DNA of 64,000 nt from Charina bottae (taxonomy: Eukaryota; Chordata; Lepidosauria; Squamata; Charinaidae), in NCBI GenBank assembly GCA_023362775.1, contig JALMGJ010000001.1, positions 66,722,001 through 66,786,000 of the forward strand, read 5' to 3'. The notes below the pieces were generated by a model. It was not told the origin of the DNA. It ran no database searches and was given only the letters and a program-made list of their open reading frames with translations. Shown here piece after piece: positions 1 through 10,297 of this stretch (position 1 is the first letter of the stretch; each line of letters begins with the position of its first letter). Made by a program: the position numbers and the translations under genes.

Positions 1-1137
1 CAGCTCTTGTGCATAGAAATGTCCTAAGCATATTGGAATATGCATGGTTTTCCTCCATCTCTCAACTTTTAATAAGATTTTAGTATTAGGATCAGTGTGA
101 CCATTCACAAGAAATGAAACATAGACACTTGATCAGGTTCAGAAGGAAAAGTCTTCAATTGAGAAATGGAAGACTTAGACTATTTTGCCTCTTCATCCAA
201 AGCATGGTTTACAGCAGCATTCAATTTATGTGAACATTTATTTATTTACTTGAATCCTACCTTCTTGTTAGCATTCTTTTATTTTCTAGTCATTCATATC
301 CTTTGAATTTGTGCTCTGAAAAAAAGCCAAGACGACAAATGTATTTCTTATAATAGCTGTAATTATACAGTACTGTAATTATATCTGATGGACTTTTACA
401 TTATAGTAGTATTCTTTAGCCTCCTAGAACATGATATAATTGACTTAAAGGAAATTATATTTAGACATTCTATCAAAAGTTAATAATTAAATTACAATGT
501 CCTCCCTTTTCTTAGAGCAGCATTCCTACTTACTGTATACCACAGAAAATAAAAATAATGTAACATGTAATATATACGGAAGCCATTCTTGTTTAAATTT
601 AGTCCAACTTCTATTCTGGATGTATACTGTTAATTTTAGCTATTGCTGCATATTCCCCACATTTGGTTTTCCAGTCTGATATTGTTGGCAAAGTATCTCT
701 TTTCCAATGTTGGGCCAAATTTGTCCTCATAACTGTCAGCATATATCTTAATAATTTTGATATTGTAAATCACAGTGTGAACCTTACACTGGAATGTCTT
801 TGATAAGAGATTGGAGGTGTCCTTACCATGATGCCCCTGCATTCCTTTACATTACAAGGATTCTATCCTGTTAGATACCATCAACATGTTCTGTAAACAA
901 TGCTGATGGTATCTGCATGTTTCCTTCTTTCACACCATCCCATTCACATTCTAAGGACAGTTGTCTAGTTTCCATAATCTATCTCCACTCCAGGGTCACA
1001 GTGCTAGCTAATTCAATGTGTAATTTTACTACAGTTCTACTATTCCTAAAATAATAAAGAGCATAAATGAAGAATAAAATGAATTAAATCTCCACAAATG
1101 ACAATGGAAGTGGAAGTTTTTTGCATCTAGAAGAAAT
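1..1137. other. Anonymous AT-rich DNA
   Basis: I see no gene or recognisable repeat here. The short open frames (for example 497-679 and the reverse frame 636-842) have no recognisable motif and the length expected by chance in AT-rich DNA. Confidence 0.6.
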
Positions 1138-1238
1138 CAGTTGGTAGAACGTATTGTCGAAGGCTTTCACGGCTGGAGTTCGATGGCTGTTGTGGGTCTT
1201 CCGGGCTGTGTGGCCGTGTTCTGGAAGTTGTGGTTCCT

Positions 1239-1273
1239 AACGTTTCGCCAGCATCTGTGGCCGGCATCTTCAG
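1239..1273 (-). ncRNA. Hammerhead-ribozyme-like core, left arm of type C PLE
   Basis: On the minus strand, CTGAAGA (1267-1273) is followed by a stem II hairpin (GCCGGC pairing with GCTGGC, one G-U) and GAAACGTT (1239-1246). This matches the conserved hammerhead core CUGANGA / stem II / GAAA. One extra U lies between CUGAAGA and stem II compared with the canonical core. Activity is inferred only. Confidence 0.55.
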
Positions 1274-1328
1274 AGGGCAGGAGCACAGACAGAATAATAG
1301 AGTTCGCTTCTGTCTGTGCTCCTGCCCT

Positions 1329-1363
1329 CTGAAGATGCCGGCCACAGATGCTGGTGAAACGTT
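1329..1363 (+). ncRNA. Hammerhead-ribozyme-like core, right arm of type C PLE
   Basis: CTGAAGA (1329-1335), stem II and GAAACGTT (1356-1363) on the plus strand, the mirror of the left-arm copy. CCT before CTGAAGA can pair with AGG after GUU as a short stem I, as in a type I hammerhead. The closing base of stem II is T here instead of C, giving a wobble pair. Confidence 0.55.
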
Positions 1364-1427
1364 AGGAACCACAACTTCCAGAACACGGCCACACAGCCCG
1401 GAAGACCAACAACAGTTGGTAGAACGT

Positions 1428-2283
1428 TGGACTAAATATTTAGTTATCTAACAAGGGATATATTGTTGATCCCCTTCTGCTTTAATTTGAATTTTTTGGA
1501 AAAATATAGGTGAATGGTTCTGTGACAAACACAAGGGCTAGACAATCAGTCCTCCTTACAGTTATGATAGGGAATGGGGGTAATGTCTTTAGCGTTGCTG
1601 TGACAGCTTATCTGCACTTTGCATAACCAGTGAACACCTTTCATTCCATCCAGAAATTAGTAGCTTAAAGCTTTCTGGAATTTAGTAATTGATGTATCTA
1701 CCCCCCAAAAGTTGAATGTGGATTATCAGGATGCTTTTCAGAAACTATATCTGTCTGTCATTTTCCTAGTGCCCTTTACTTCTTGAGTAGAATTGCCACA
1801 TTCATAATGAAAGACTATTAATGTAATTCACTTTTAAAAATTCTACAAATGACATGTATCCTAGACTCTTCTGAAACCAGAAGCAGGAAGGATGTAGGAT
1901 TTGTTTGTTTGTTTCTTTGTTTGAGCTCATAGCCATTTGCAGAGCTATCTAATGGAAAATGTCAAACTCTTTTAGATACCAGTGCTTTTATATATTGAGA
2001 TATTATGAATAAAGAAAGTTCTTAATTATTTCACAAGAAGGTTCTTGGGTGTGGTTATTTTGTCTATTCAATCCTGAGAATCCCACAATCCCCAATGACA
2101 TTTTTTCTCCCTAATTTTACCTTAAAAACAAAACCTTAAGTTAAACAGCTGAATGTTTATCTAGGTTTTATTCCCAAATCTGACCAGATCCTGGTCTAGG
2201 GGTCTTCTGAATACCTAGAATCCTGCTAGATTTCAGAATAACATTTGTAGCTGATTTTCTCTTCGATTGGTATTTGTAGCTGA
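1428..2283. other. Anonymous AT-rich DNA
   Basis: No coding or repeat signature recognised between the mini-PLE and the 5S-derived SINE. Confidence 0.5.
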
Positions 2284-2522
2284 TTTTGGCTGATCTCAAA
2301 AAGCTAAGCAGGGTCAGACCTGGTTTGTACTAGGATGGGAGGCTACCAGAAGTTCCTGGCTTTGGCTAGACTATAGAGTGGGATGGGGTGGAGTGGGGAA
2401 ACAGAAGGCAGTAGTGGCAAACCATTACCATGTTGTTACCATGAAAATTACATGAAGATATCCATGAAGTCATCAAAGTCATCAAAAGTTGGACTTGATT
2501 TGAAAGAGACATCACTTTTACT
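2284..2522 (+). repeat. 5S-rRNA-derived SINE
   Basis: The head (about 2290-2345) matches the 3' half of vertebrate 5S rRNA: GATCTC, then AAGCTAAGCAGGGTCAG (the internal control region), then a diverged GG...TACTAGGATGGGAGG box C. This is the arrangement of 5S-derived SINEs transcribed by RNA polymerase III. The body (GGCAGTAGTGGCAAACCA and onward) and degenerate 3' tail follow. It is too diverged and truncated to be a functional 5S gene. A minus-strand fragment of the same class lies at 49892-49947. Confidence 0.7.
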
Positions 2523-2889
2523 GTTTTAAGTTGGTCTGCTTCCTATAAGATTTAAATGTTACTAATTAGAAATGTTTCTTCATTAGGTTCTACACTCCCC
2601 CTTTGTAGTACTCTAACCTCTTTGGGAATAAACATTTCCCAAGATAGATTAAAGTATCTTGGGTGCTGAAAATAAGAAAATTACTAATCTGACAGCTATG
2701 TGACCCATTTACTTTTAATCTTTTCTAAGGCTTCTATGTTTTCAATAGCCTAATGACTTTGGAAATGACAGCATAGATATAGCAGTCTGCCACTAATTAG
2801 GGTGAAAGTTGAATTATAAAACTAAATTAGTCTTGTTTACATTTTTTGAGTGGACACATATATAGGGCTAACTCATATTTTAGACAAGT
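2523..2889. other. Anonymous AT-rich DNA
   Basis: Nothing recognised in this interval. Confidence 0.5.
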
Positions 2890-2890
2890 A

Positions 2891-3022
2891 CACATGACCA
2901 CATGACCGCGGAAGCGTCTTCGGACAATGCTGGCTCTTCGGCTAACAAACGGAAATGAGCACCGGCCCCTGGAGTCAGACACGACTGCACAAATGTGCAG
3001 GGCAACCTTTACCTTTTTACAG
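2891..3022 (+). repeat. tRNA-derived SINE (family A), 3' fragment
   Basis: Matches the 3' half of the full-length SINEs at 8544 and 53976: CACATGACCG, GAAGCGTCTTCGGACAATGC, ATGAGCACCGGCCCC, the GTCAGACACGACTGCACAAA segment and the CCTTTACCTTT tail. The tRNA head with boxes A and B is missing, so it is 5'-truncated. Confidence 0.8.
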
Positions 3023-4130
3023 AGACAGAAGCACTTTTTTAAAGACCCAGGCATTCCCATCACCTTGTTATTTCACAAATAAAGCTTTTTTTCTTGCATA
3101 CAAGGACCAAGTGCACAAAGACTTTATTATAAATGTTATACTCGTAACGTCAGTGCTTTTCTTTCCCTGTATAGGAGTCAGTACTCCAAGATGGATGGCC
3201 ATCTGTAATCGATATCATAAAATAAATAAATATTAAGCTACTGGCCATCAAATGCCACCTTCTCTATAAAGGCGAGCTGCTTGCTGCAAACAGTGTTTTG
3301 GCCTCATGGCCTCGATCAGAATATTGGGGTCAACCATTGAGCCAACTGAGGGTACAATTTAGGTCGGGAGTAGCAAGTTAAGTAATGGCATGGAAGCCTT
3401 GTCAGAGAGCACTTCAGAAGAAGCTTCCTCTCACACAAGTACTCTTAATTGAAAATCTCTCTCTCACCCTTAGATTGCCAGCACATGCACACTGGGAATA
3501 GCATTGCTTTAATGGCTGTGTAACTCTCCTTTCCATTATGAAACTAACACCATATTAAGAGTTATAAATTAAATATACAGTTTGTGATGACCTTAGTAGA
3601 AGGAACCAAGGCAGACTTTACTTTTCAATTACTCAGAGACTTTATTGGCATTCTGACCTTCCTGTTCAACTTTTACAAATTGCCAGCAAAGAAACTTATC
3701 AACATGCACTGATGCAGTGGGATTTCCCTGCTCACTTGAAATAAATGTTCAAGTTGTATTTAATATTTACAGTTCTCCTGGGTTATAACTCCACTGTGCT
3801 GGCAGGGGGATGCTACTGCTCAAACACCTACACTAGTCAATAAAATACAGGAACATAATTCATAAGGGCCAGCTTTCGGCCAGTTGCACTTTATGTAAGA
3901 TAAAAATGGACTTTGGTTTTGGAAGGGACTTTATTCCAGGCTTAACAATCTCATCACCTTTATCAGTAAAAGAGGAAAAGCCTCTTCTTTTAACTGCATG
4001 AAGTATCTGTCAGGCAGAAGTTGAAATTTAAAATAAAAGAGAATTTAAGCTGCTCTGTAAGTGGGACATAAAACACCAAATATATCTTAACCACATCATC
4101 AGTGCTATTCCTATTTTGATGGCTCTTTTC
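3023..4130. other. Anonymous DNA
   Basis: No coding region or repeat recognised; short open frames are unremarkable. Confidence 0.5.
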
Positions 4131-4280
4131 ATTTAGAGCAGTGTTTTTCAACCTCAGCGACTTTAAGATGTGTGGACTTCAACTCCCAGAATTCCCCCTG
4201 CCAGCATTGCCATGGGGAATTCTGGGAGTTGAAGTCCACACATCTTAAAGTCACTGAGGTTGAGAAACACTGGTTTAGAG
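4131..4280. mobile_element. Palindromic hAT-like miniature element (TIR family 2)
   Basis: The 134-bp element at 4139-4272 is almost a perfect palindrome. It begins CAGTGTTTTTCAACCTCAG and ends with the inverse GGTTGAGAAACACTG; the arms contain the CCCAGAATTCC motif. Flanks are ATTTAGAG (4131-4138) and GTTTAGAG (4273-4280), an 8-bp TSD with one mismatch and TA at positions 4-5. The CAGNG start and 8-bp TSD are hAT features. There is no transposase, so it is non-autonomous. Single-arm copies lie at 6331-6393 and 8110-8175. Confidence 0.8.
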
Positions 4281-6330
4281 CCAACACTAAATAAGGTGTT
4301 TTATAGAACACAGGAATTAGTCTTAGGAAAAGTACTAGCTCGTTTTTTTTTCCTGTTCAGTGATATGCCATAACTGAGGTAGCCTTGGGCATCAGGCCCT
4401 CTCAGGCTCAGTATACTTGCTTTTAGCAACTCCCACCTCCCCAATTCCCCATTCCTCTTGGTTTTCTGGGTTTCCAGCTAGATCACTTCTCCTCTCCCTC
4501 TCCCCCCCCCACCCCCATTATCAAGAGTGGAACTAGAAAAGATGGTGGTGCTGAATTTGGATCATTCTGTACTGTGGTCCTGTCTTAGAGGCACCCTGTT
4601 CTATGGCTGTCATTGTTTTCTAATAGGAAATCAATCACCCACGTAAGCACTCACCTGTGATCTATAAGGCAGAGATGGGCAATCTTTCCAAATCTAAACA
4701 AGAGTCCCAAAACACTTTCAAAGATGAACAAATGCATTATCCCAGAAGCTTTGGTAATGCATGTCCACTTCCTCATCAAGCAATCTTAGCTGCATGATGG
4801 TAATGGAAAAAGAGATGTTGTAATTTCCCACTTCCAGCAATTTAATGCCTCTGGGATTGTTGCATTTAGCCATCACCTTGGCCAAAGTGCCTCACTCTGA
4901 GGACCTCCTTAAACCAGGTAGTGCTAGTTCACAGAACTTAAACTTTCAAGCAAAGGGCTGTAGCATCACCATTCCCATCCCTAAGTAGATTTTCTTCTCT
5001 ACAGAGTGACCTGCAGGAAGTAGGCAGTGGGGCAGGAGGGAAGAGTGATGGTAGGGGCAGAGTCTGTGCCAGCAGTAGCAGCAGCCACTTTTCTTCTTTT
5101 GCTGGCGGGGCTGGAAATCATGTAATCAGTTTGGGATAAAACTGAAAAACAAAGTATGTGATTTCCACCCTCATCCTCAAGAAGAGGAGTGAGTATTCCA
5201 AAAACAAACCCCGATTCAGGGTTGACTAGTGAGTTGGAACTCTGTACACATGAAGTTCCCTCTTTTTTCTGGTCAGCTTGGAAACCCTGAAACTATCATT
5301 CATTAAACTGTGTGAAGGCAGCCACATTACCAGCCTCATTGCTGAGGCATGGTTAAAGGTACTGTAGGTGGTTTGCTTTTCATATCAAAATACTTTCCTC
5401 CACCTCAAGGAAGGAAATGTGGCTGTACAGAAGAGCTCTATGTGTAGGACCTAAGGGTCAACACTCCGTGGATTCATGAAGCTGCATATTGGCTTACTGG
5501 CCAGTATTTTGATTGGCAGCAATTAATCAAGGCATACAGTCTAACCTTGAGCTACAGTTCCATTTCTATCATACCCAAGGTTGCGGGCACATCCTTTATG
5601 ACTTAATTAATGCTGCTAACAAAAGGACAGTTGGTTTTTAGTCTGAAACGCTGATGGAATGGAATGAACTTCTTTAAACTGGGTCTTCTGACCTCAGCCA
5701 CAGATTCAAGGAAAGGATTGAGGCATAACACAGCTCCACTTTTGCACCTCTTCAGAAACAAGGCCTAATTTTGCAAGCTACCTGATAGATTTATATATCC
5801 AATAAAACAGACTCTCCAATTTCTGGCCAAGTGGATTTAAACACCCAGAATTCCTCAACCAGCCTGGCCATTGTTGAGAATTCTGAGAATTGATTTGCGA
5901 AACTGGTGGATATCCAGGATGGAGAAAGCTGCAATCAAATATTGGCTCCTTAACCCATTTTTTGGAGTTCCCTTTCATCACAATTGGTAAAAATCAGCAA
6001 CACTACTTCAAGGTACAAAATGCACAAAAAATATAGAATAAAATAGCCTTAACATTGTTTCTTTTTTTCCTTTATGATTTAAAAACTAGCTACCTTCCTA
6101 AAGGTAAGGTAAGTGGAAAATGCCAGGTCTGACCATGTGAATGACATAGTCCTACACAGGTCCATTGTCACATTACACAATGTGATCCTTCCCTTCCCTA
6201 TGTTGGGAGCAAAAAAAAAAGATTGCTCACCCAACCCAAAAGACATCTTGCATCAGAATCTTGGGTGAAATTTAAACGGCTCCCTGCCCTAATTTCTTCC
6301 TTTCTTTTCTGTGCATCACATGTACAATTA
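4281..6330. other. Anonymous DNA with a decayed hAT-like trace
   Basis: No coding region recognised. Around 5838-5905 the motifs ACCCAGAATTCCTCAACCAG and GAATTCTGAGAATTG look like a decayed member of the palindromic hAT family at 4139. C- and pyrimidine-rich runs occur at 4494-4516. Confidence 0.45.
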
Positions 6331-6393
6331 TCTGGCTGGGGAATTCTGGAAGTTGAAGTCTTAAATTTGCCAACATTGAAAAACACTGTTCTA
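6331..6393 (+). repeat. Half copy of palindromic hAT-like family 2
   Basis: Contains CTGGCTGGGGAATTCTGG, AGTTGAAGTC and the terminal AAAAACACTG that match the right arm of the element at 4139-4272. Only one arm is present and no TSD is visible. Confidence 0.55.
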
Positions 6394-6512
6394 GGCCTTT
6401 GAGCAATTGCCCTCATTGCCCATTTCAGCCTTTCAGCTCTGGCTCTTGCTTCAATGACTCCCCAGTCTAGATGTAACTTGCCTTGATGTACATCATCAAC
6501 ACTTTTACAAAG

Positions 6513-6731
6513 ATCTATAACAGAGCTTTCCAAACTGTGTGTCGCGACACGTTAGTGTGTCAGCTGCAGTGTCTGGGTGTGTCGCGGCTGCTGCCGCCTC
6601 CGAGCCCTGCCAGGATTCCGCGCAGGTCCTAGTGCCTGCCTTGTGTCCTGCTGTAAGAGCGTGTCGCGAAATGATGCATGTCTAAAAAGTATGTCACCAA
6701 CATGAAAAGTTTGGAAAGCTCTGATCTATAA
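6513..6731. mobile_element. Non-autonomous hAT (Buster-type) element, TIR family 1, copy 1
   Basis: The 203-bp element (6521-6723) starts CAGAGCTTTCCAAACTG and ends with the inverse TTTGGAAAGCTCTG. It is flanked by a perfect 8-bp TSD, ATCTATAA, at 6513-6520 and 6724-6731. Next to the termini are TGTGTCGCGACAC-like motifs. The interior has no reading frame for a transposase. It shares its interior with the copy at 18562. CAGNG termini plus 8-bp TSDs with central TA point to the Buster branch of hAT. Confidence 0.85.
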
Positions 6732-7206
6732 AAATGGTGAACAGAGTTATAGAAATTATCAGAAAAAGCTATAGATTATTGTAAGATAGAATATTAATCA
6801 TAAACAGCTGAACACCTTCCTAAGAGATATTGTGAACATAAGAATCCTCAAAAGTATTAAATTCAACATTACTATCCCTCAAAATATGTTACGTTACATT
6901 TACAATGAGAAACTGCTTTTTCAGCTTGAGAAGGTAAATGTTAAAAATAATGTCAGGTTGTTTAAAATGAAGTTCTAATTATGATAGCAACCCTAGTAAG
7001 AAAATATGGTTCTTTTTAAAAGCCTTATTGTTTACAAAATTTCAGAAATAACATTGATGTAAGAAACCTGGTCTGCTATTTGTTCTGAAAAATATTCATT
7101 AGCTCTCCAAGCCCTTTTTCACTGTTTTCAAGATAGTATGTATTTTCCCAAAGGCAGTCTCAGGAAAGCAACTTAAAAACTTCATACTACTTGAAGGGTC
7201 TTTAAA
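6732..7206. other. Anonymous AT-rich DNA
   Basis: Nothing recognised. Confidence 0.5.
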
Positions 7207-7537
7207 AGGTAAAGGTTCCCCCCGCACATTTGTGCAGTCGTGTCTGACTCTAGGGGCCGGTGCTCATCTCCGTTTGTTAGCCGAAGAGCCAGCGTTGTCC
7301 GAAGACGCTTCCACGGTCATGTGGCCGCATGACGCACGCAGAACGCTGTTACCTACCCACCAAAGTGGTACCTATTCATCTACTTGCATTTGCATGCTTT
7401 CGAATTGCTAGGTTGGCAAGAGCTGGAGCGAGTGCGGGAGCTCACTCCGTCACCCGGGGCTAGGGTCTCGAACATCCGAACCTGCGACCTTCCGATCGAC
7501 AAGCCTGGCGTCTTACCTGCTGAGCCACCACGCCCCT
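7207..7537 (-). repeat. tRNA-derived SINE (family A), full length
   Basis: Reading on the minus strand, it starts GGGGCGTGGTGGCTCAGC (tRNA-like box A near 7515-7530), has box B with a GGTTCG-like sequence diverged near 7470, a constant body, and ends with the GGGGGGAACCTTTACCTTT tail. The peptide MHLHAFELLGWQE read on the opposite strand recurs in other copies and comes from the SINE body. Confidence 0.85.
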
Positions 7538-7859
7538 TTTCACACTTTAAGATGTGTTCAACTAAAATTACACTTTAAAAAGTCATCTGGCTCACACATC
7601 CTTAAGCTTGGAAGTGAGCATTCAGATAAGAGATTCCCACTTTTATTTTTTTAAAAACAAAGAAAAATATATTAGGTCCATTTTATTTATTGATTTAAGA
7701 TATTTGTCGTTTGTTCTGTGTCCTCAGAATGGATTAGAACAAACACTGAAAATACCTAAAGTCATTAAAAAAAAAATCCCACACACGTTTTTATCTATTC
7801 TAAAATCCACACTATACTTTTCTAGACTTAGAAGCACTCAAGGCAGCTTACAACAATAA

Positions 7860-8350
7860 AGAAAAATATAAAATATAGACCATTATATAGGTCAAGGTCA
7901 ATAAGTTCAATTAACAGTTAAAAACCTGGCACAAGAGATGCATTTTTGCCTTTTTTCTAAATGCTGGGAGAGTGGGGGACAAACACATCTCCTTGGACAG
8001 TGCATTCCATAGCCTCGGAGCTGTGCAGGAAAGGCACTTTCCTACTTACAAGATAGCTGAACATCTGACAGCAAAGGCACCTTTAGAAGGGCCTCTCCTT
8101 TTGATCCATGCTGGCTGGGGAATTCTGGGAGTTGAAGTCCACACATCTTAAAGTTGCTGAGGTTGAGAAACACTAAAATAACTGGACAGCTTCAAAGTAG
8201 GAGATGCAGCCCTTGAGACAGTCAGGCCCTAAGCTGTGAGCACTTTAAAGATCAGCATCAACATTTAAAATTATGCTTGGTCAGCAATTGAAGACAGTAC
8301 CGGCATCTTTCAGTAAAGACATCAGATCACCCTTAATCTTGCAATGGTTA
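7860..8350 (-). mobile_element. CR1/L2-superfamily LINE 3' fragment, degenerate
   Basis: The plus strand carries diverged phrases typical of the reverse complement of squamate L2/CR1-type 3' regions: CATTCCATAGCCTCGGAGC, AAGGGCCTCTCC and GCCCTAAGCTGTGAGCACTTTAAAG. The more complete example is at 22440-23255. It is interrupted by an hAT half copy at 8110-8175. Assignment rests on recalled family sequence and is approximate. Confidence 0.45.
8110..8175 (+). repeat. Half copy of palindromic hAT-like family 2
   Basis: CTGGCTGGGGAATTCTGGGA, GTTGAAGTCCACACATCTTA and AGGTTGAGAAACACT match the right arm of 4139-4272 almost exactly. The left arm is absent. Confidence 0.65.
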
Positions 8351-8543
8351 GCCCTCTGGCAAATCAGATTTTATTCCAGACACTTTTCAAGTCTAGCCCA
8401 TACACTTGCATGTGGGGTCCTTGTGACTTGTACCTTTGCTTCAAACTTTGGTCCCAGGTAACCAAAAGCATGAAACAATATGATTCTTCCTGCACATTGT
8501 AACGGTTACACAGAAAAGGAATTTCAGTAAGTATTGAACACAC

Positions 8544-8884
8544 AGGGGTGTGGTGGCTCAGCGGGTAAGACACCAGGCTTGTTGATCGGAAGATTGCAAG
8601 TTCAGAGGTTCGAATCCCTAGTCCCGCGTGACGGAGTGAGCTCCCGCACTAGCCCCAGCTCTTGCCAACCTAGCAATTCGAAAGCATGCAAATGCAAGTA
8701 GATTAATAGGTACCACTTCGGTGGGTAGGTAACAGCATTCCGCGTGCGTCATGCCAGCCACATGACCGTGGAAGCGTCTTTGGACAATGCTGGCTCTTCA
8801 GCTAACAAACGGAGATGAGCACCGGCCCTTAGAGTCGGACACGACTGCACAAATGTGCGGGGGGAACCTTTACCTTTTACCTTT
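8544..8884 (+). repeat. tRNA-derived SINE (family A), full length
   Basis: Box A-like TGGCTCAGCGGGTAAG near 8554 and box B GGTTCGAATCCC near 8608 form an internal RNA polymerase III promoter. The body (GCTCTTGCCAACCTAGCAAT; CACTTCGGTGGGTAGGTAAC) and a CCTTTACCTTTTACCTTT tail follow. It is a retroposed SINE and not a tRNA gene: no acceptor pairing is retained and the 3' body is long. Confidence 0.9.
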
Positions 8885-10104
8885 ATTGCTGAAATTATTT
8901 CTCCAAAGATCTAAAAAGGTACAGCTATCCCTTTCCTTTTTTACATCTCCCCCACTTACACAGGAATCTCTCCTTTGCCATTACAACTAATCTAATTGCA
9001 AGTTGTTTATAATTTTGCTAACAGCTCACCAGGCTTTCAGACTGTAATAATTATGGGGACAATGCCCACGAATGGTGGCATTTGGCTGCTTTGGTGCCAA
9101 TCATGCTGGCTACAACAGACACAGAAAATATACATTAATGTAATCCATTTTGCCTTGATTTACAGAAATATGAAAGGACAAGGCTTATTCTATATTTGAG
9201 AATTGCAGTCCTACTAGATTTGAATTCCAAACTGAGTAACTAAGATTTACCATGATGTCCTGGCAAACTCTGGAGTGGCCATGTGATTTCTTGGCCTTCC
9301 TTCCTGCTCAGTTCCTCAACCAAGCCAGGGAACAGCATCTGAACCAAGCCCTTTTTAAAAGGCTCAGCTGTTAGGATCTATTTATGGTACAGAAGTACCA
9401 TTAAGCAGATATCTGCAAACAAATAAATGAGATGGGAGCAGCTGCTTCCTGGATCATCTAATGTTTAGGAAATCCTGAACTAATAAATTAGTACAAAGAG
9501 AACAACCAGTATTCCCAGATGGCAGAAAACAAATTGAGACCAGTCAGACCATAATTAGCTAAGTTGTGCTGGGATTTCTTTAATAATGATGCTATGGCAT
9601 CTTCTGTTATCAGATATGTGCCTGGGGTTGGTGTCTCATAATTGGCTCACAACAGCCCACAGAAGAAAAATGAGCACTTCATTAGGAAAGAAAGGCTGGC
9701 AAAATAAGCAATGGTTTTGGATGTGAAAAGGGTTCATAAAGTATTGTGATGCTGCGGTCCAGGAGCATCAGGATGACAGGCTATAGTTCAGGCATTGAAA
9801 AGTTGGAAATGTTCACCATAGGAGCGCTTCCACCTTCTCACCCTCCAACATTTTGCAGACATCAACCTGCTGAATATGAGGAAGGCTTTCCTCTGGCAGA
9901 GAGCCATTTTTAAAGGATGCCTTATGGAGCCTGATTTCATTTGAGAGAATTTAGCAGAAGGGGCGAGGAGAGGGGTCAGCTTTTGTAGAGTTTTCCTGAT
10001 TTCTGTATATGAATATGACTTGAATTGCAGCTTTTATGGTGGTAAAAACTGTAGGAATTCTGGGATGGTAGTACCAGAACTCCACGCAGCTTTTTATTAG
10101 TATG
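8885..10104. other. Anonymous DNA
   Basis: No gene or clear repeat seen. A short GAATTCTGGGATGG stretch near 10056 may be a trace of hAT family 2. Confidence 0.5.
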
Positions 10105-10166
10105 TAGCAGAGTAGAACTGTCTGTAGCTTGAATCATGTCAACTGGATTTCTATTTTCTTAGTGGA

Positions 10167-10200
10167 AACGTTTCGCTCCTTATCCAAGGAGCTTCTTCAG
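10167..10200 (-). ncRNA. Hammerhead-ribozyme-like core, 3' terminus of main PLE copy
   Basis: On the minus strand: CTGAAGA (10194-10200), hairpin GCTCCTT-GGAT-AAGGAGC (7 bp, perfect stem II with a tetraloop), then GAAACGTT (10167-10174). One extra A precedes stem II. Hammerheads in PLE pseudo-LTRs are established. The candidate stem I here is weak (2 bp), so self-cleavage efficiency is uncertain. Confidence 0.6.
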
Positions 10201-10297
10201 TCTGAGCAAAGTTGGTAAGGGAATCCTAAATATGTTCCTAGGTAGCTGTGTGACCTTACACCTGGGGCTAGGTCATGGTTATATTGAGATGTAATTT

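Larger units (their letters stand above)
1138..1427. mobile_element. Palindromic mini Penelope-like element (type C) with 15-bp TSD
   Basis: The element (1153-1412) is an inverted repeat: the left arm (to about 1310) is the reverse complement of the right arm. It is bounded by perfect 15-bp direct repeats CAGTTGGTAGAACGT at 1138-1152 and 1413-1427. Each arm carries a hammerhead-like core. I assign it to Penelope-like elements because it shares the CTGAAGA...GAAACGTT layout and head-to-head organisation with the coding PLE at 10.1-15.0 kb. It has no coding sequence left, so it could only be mobilised in trans. Apparent reading frames at 1127-1451 are palindrome artefacts. Confidence 0.75.

Noticed and set aside
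2284..2345. 5S rRNA gene
   Set aside because: Only the 3' half of the 5S sequence is present, with substitutions and a SINE body attached.
8544..8640. tRNA genes suggested by box A and box B matches
   Set aside because: The boxes belong to SINE heads. They are followed by a SINE body and tail and have no intact cloverleaf.
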